Source of the DNA: Planctomycetia bacterium
GTDB taxonomy: Bacteria; Planctomycetota; Phycisphaerae; Phycisphaerales; SM1A02
DNA: 6,554 nt
Assembly (NCBI GenBank): GCA_005804005.1
Contig: SYPI01000266.1
Coordinates: forward strand, 1 to 6,554
Direction: 5' to 3'
The position numbers and the translations under genes are program-made. Of this stretch, positions 4,240 to 6,554 are shown piece by piece. Each line of letters starts with the position of its first letter. The stretch's first letter is position 1. Below the pieces are notes generated by a model. It was not told where the DNA came from. It made no database searches and saw only the letters and a list, made by a program, of their open reading frames with translations.

Positions 4240-6554
4240 ATGTCCGCAGTTCTGGCTGTAGTTGTCGCCGGTGCTATCGGTCAGGCCGCGCCCACCAATG
4301 GGATGCGCGAGGCCGATGTCCGCCGCGATGCACTGGAGCATGCCCGGGTGGTGGTCCGCCCCGGCGAAGTGGTTGAGAACGCCACCATTCTGATGCGCGA
4401 CGGCTTCATCGAGGCGGTGGGCACGGCGGTGGAGATTCCCGCCGGAACAACCCGTCACGATGCCCATGGCTGGACCGTCTATGCCGGGTTCATTGATGCG
4501 TTCGTGCCGCTGGCCAGTGAGGTCGCTGCGCGCCAGACAGCCCACGAAGCTGGAGCGCACTGGAACCACAATGTCGTTCCTCAACTGAGTGTCGATCAGC
4601 TTCCCCTGCCGGATGGTGAGTCCCGCAAGGCATTGCGCGCGGTCGGCTTCACGCTGATCGCCGCCTACCCCGACTGGGGAGTTCTGCGCGGCGGCGGCGA
4701 GGTGTTGCTGCTCAGCGGAGACGAAGCGGACATCCGCACCCTGCATCGCTCGGCCGGTCAGGCCGCTTCCCTTGATCACCCGCGCGAGGATGACGAATCT
4801 GAGGCGTACCCGACCTCCACCGTGGGGGCCATTGCCCTGCTGCGACAGACCATGCTTGATGCCGCCTGGATGGCCCGGGCCAAGGAACTATGGCGCGACT
4901 CCCCCGCTGACAACCAGGCGCCGATTGGCTCGGCGGCGCTCGACTCGCTGGCCGCGGCCGCGGCTGGTCAGGAACTAGTGGTGTTTCAGGTGCGCTCCGA
5001 GGGCGACGCGCTGCGAGTTGACTCGATCGCCGAGGAACTGGGCCTGCGCAGCGCGGTGGTGTCCAGCGGCACCGAGTTTCGTCGGCTGGGCGAGCTCACC
5101 ACCGCTGCGCCCAACCTGATTGTGCCACTCAAGTTTCCCGACGCTCCGGATGTTTCGGATCCGCGCTCTGCCGAGCAGCGCACCCTGCGCGAGCTGGAAA
5201 CCTGGGCGTTGGCGCCGCACAACGGGCGGCTGCTGGCGGAGCGGGGGCTGAAGTTCTCGTTGACCACCGCCGGCCTGAAGGCGCCCGGAGAATTCCCCGC
5301 TGCGGCTCGAAAGGCGCTGGAGGCGGGATTGCCCATTGAAGACATGCTGGCGGCGCTGACCACTACTCCGGCCAAGCTGCTGGGGGTAGACGACATCGCC
5401 GGAACGGTTGAGAAGGGCAAGCTGGCCAATCTGGTGGTGGTTGATGGCGAACTGTTCGGCGAGGACTCGATCACCCGCGAGGTGTGGATTGCCGGCCGAC
5501 GACTTGAAGTGCACCCGCTGCCGCGAATGATCTTTGCCCGGGCGCTGGTTGGCACGCTGCAGTCCGGCGGGCCATTGCGCCTGCGCATCGATGCCGAGAA
5601 GAACGAAGTGTCGGTCCTGCGCGAAGGCGATGCCAAACCGCTGCGCGGCCGCGATGTGCGCGTTGATGAGGATCGCATCACATTCGTGCTGCCCAAGGCG
5701 GCCGGGCTGGGCGCCGGTGATGCCACCTGCATCCTCACCCGCAACGGTGAGGGGGCGCGTCTTGAGGCGCATTCCATCGATGGAACCTCGCAGACAATCG
5801 CCCTGGCCCTTGAGCCGGTTGCCGAAGGCGCCTCGGCTCCGGCTGCCACGGCGCCGGTACCGGAGCCCGCAGCGACTGTCGCCTTCGACCTGCGCTCCGT
5901 CCCGCTCACCATGCCGTTTGGGGACTTTGGACTGGAGTCCGAGCCTCAGATGGAGGATCTGGTCATACGCAATGCCACCATTTGGTCATCGGCTGGAGCG
6001 GGCGTGCTGCAGAGCGCCGATCTGCTGGTCATCGATGGAAAGATCGCCGCTGTTGGCCCGGAGCTTCGCGCCCCACCGCAAGCCCGAGTGATCGACGGCA
6101 CGGGAAAACACATTACCGCTGGCCTGATCGACTGCCACAGCCACACCGGGCTAGACGGCGGCGTGAACGAAGGCGGACAGTCCTGCACCGCCGAGGTGCG
6201 CATGCGCGATGCGCTCGATCCCGACGACATCAACTGGTATCGCGGGCTGGCTGGCGGCTTGACTGCGGCAAACCAGTTACACGGCTCGGCCAATCCGATT
6301 GGAGGCCAGAACAGCGTGGTGAAACTGCGCTGGGGTTCACCGGCCGCCGACTTTGGCGTGCCTGACGCCAAACCAGGGATCAAGTTTGCCCTCGGCGAGA
6401 ATGTGGTGCGCACCAAGAGTCGCTATCCCAGTTCGCGGATGGGTGTCGAAGCCTTCTTGCGTGATGAGTTCCGCGCCGCCGGGGAGTACGACGCGGCGCG
6501 CGCGCGTTGGGAGACCCTCCCGCCGGGCCAACGCCAGCGCACTATCGAGCCGCG
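4240..6554 (+). CDS. Exported tandem-domain amidohydrolase (3' end cut by window edge)
   Basis: Amidohydrolases use a metal-holding TIM barrel flanked by a small beta-sandwich to hydrolyse C-N bonds. Residues 1-17 look like a signal peptide (hydrophobic core, GQA-AP cleavage) but lack a basic n-region. Domain 1 (about 30-420) has beta-sandwich strands (ENATILMRDGFIEAVG, 46-61), GAIALLRQTMLDAAW (196-210), LIVPLKFPDAPDV (293-305) and TTPAKLLGV then GTVEKGKLANLVVVDG (375-403). Its metal motif is GFIDAFVP (83-90), so both histidines of DxHxH are lost. A linker region and a Pro/Ala stretch (530-546) lead to domain 2 (from about 571), with GLIDCHSHTGL (628-638; metal ligands His633 and His635) and HGSANPIGGQNSVVK (681-695), where Lys695 could be the bridging lysine. 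It runs off the edge after 771 codons. An in-frame stop at 4228 makes ATG 4240 the first ATG. Substrate is unknown. Confidence 0.9.
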   Translation, partial: MSAVLAVVVAGAIGQAAPTNGMREADVRRDALEHARVVVRPGEVVENATILMRDGFIEAVGTAVEIPAGTTRHDAHGWTVYAGFIDAFVPLASEVAARQTAHEAGAHWNHNVVPQLSVDQLPLPDGESRKALRAVGFTLIAAYPDWGVLRGGGEVLLLSGDEADIRTLHRSAGQAASLDHPREDDESEAYPTSTVGAIALLRQTMLDAAWMARAKELWRDSPADNQAPIGSAALDSLAAAAAGQELVVFQVRSEGDALRVDSIAEELGLRSAVVSSGTEFRRLGELTTAAPNLIVPLKFPDAPDVSDPRSAEQRTLRELETWALAPHNGRLLAERGLKFSLTTAGLKAPGEFPAAARKALEAGLPIEDMLAALTTTPAKLLGVDDIAGTVEKGKLANLVVVDGELFGEDSITREVWIAGRRLEVHPLPRMIFARALVGTLQSGGPLRLRIDAEKNEVSVLREGDAKPLRGRDVRVDEDRITFVLPKAAGLGAGDATCILTRNGEGARLEAHSIDGTSQTIALALEPVAEGASAPAATAPVPEPAATVAFDLRSVPLTMPFGDFGLESEPQMEDLVIRNATIWSSAGAGVLQSADLLVIDGKIAAVGPELRAPPQARVIDGTGKHITAGLIDCHSHTGLDGGVNEGGQSCTAEVRMRDALDPDDINWYRGLAGGLTAANQLHGSANPIGGQNSVVKLRWGSPAADFGVPDAKPGIKFALGENVVRTKSRYPSSRMGVEAFLRDEFRAAGEYDAARARWETLPPGQRQRTIEP

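Noticed and set aside
4986..5912. Long open frame (308 codons) on the minus strand
   Set aside because: It lies fully antisense to the amidohydrolase, is dominated by Ser, Arg and Ala, and shows no family motif; it is a by-product of GC-rich codon bias. The overlapping 4975-5772 frame is rejected for the same reason.

Overview
The window is GC-rich bacterial DNA with almost no non-coding space. It holds two divergent gene groups separated by one regulatory-looking gap at about 3616-3895. Gene content and protein style suggest a member of the Planctomycetota, perhaps Phycisphaerae-like. The hints are a delta-prime subunit without zinc cysteines, a FlgM-like protein with a poorly conserved N-terminus, a large exported two-part amidohydrolase, frequent GTG starts and often weak ribosome binding sites. 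This placement is an inference from protein character, not from a marker gene.

Minus strand, read from 3615 down to 1, has five tightly packed genes: a lipoprotein with two SPOR-like repeats (3615-2698), DNA polymerase III delta prime, holB (2701-1493, 4-base GTGA overlap), a CYTH/triphosphate tunnel protein (1490-969, 2 bases after holB), the F1 ATP synthase epsilon subunit, atpC (955-533), and scpB, cut by the left edge (524-1). The gaps are -4, 2, 13 and 8 bases, so one transcript is likely. The set mixes envelope, replication, nucleotide or polyphosphate chemistry, energy and chromosome segregation functions. It looks like a housekeeping cluster rather than a pathway.

Plus strand: a small FlgM-like (anti-sigma-28) protein (3896-4216, with a possible longer form from 3758) is followed after 23 bases by a large exported amidohydrolase (4240 to beyond the right edge; 771 codons visible). 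The amidohydrolase has an N-terminal half that kept the fold motifs but lost the metal-binding HxH. A Pro/Ala linker joins it to a second domain with an intact HSH.

I see no mobile element, CRISPR array, tRNA, rRNA or clear novel defence system. The points most worth a second look are the atpC gene away from atpD, the CYTH protein whose ExExK lysine is valine, the half-dead tandem amidohydrolase, the orphan FlgM-like gene, and a 7-bp inverted repeat in the divergent intergenic region.
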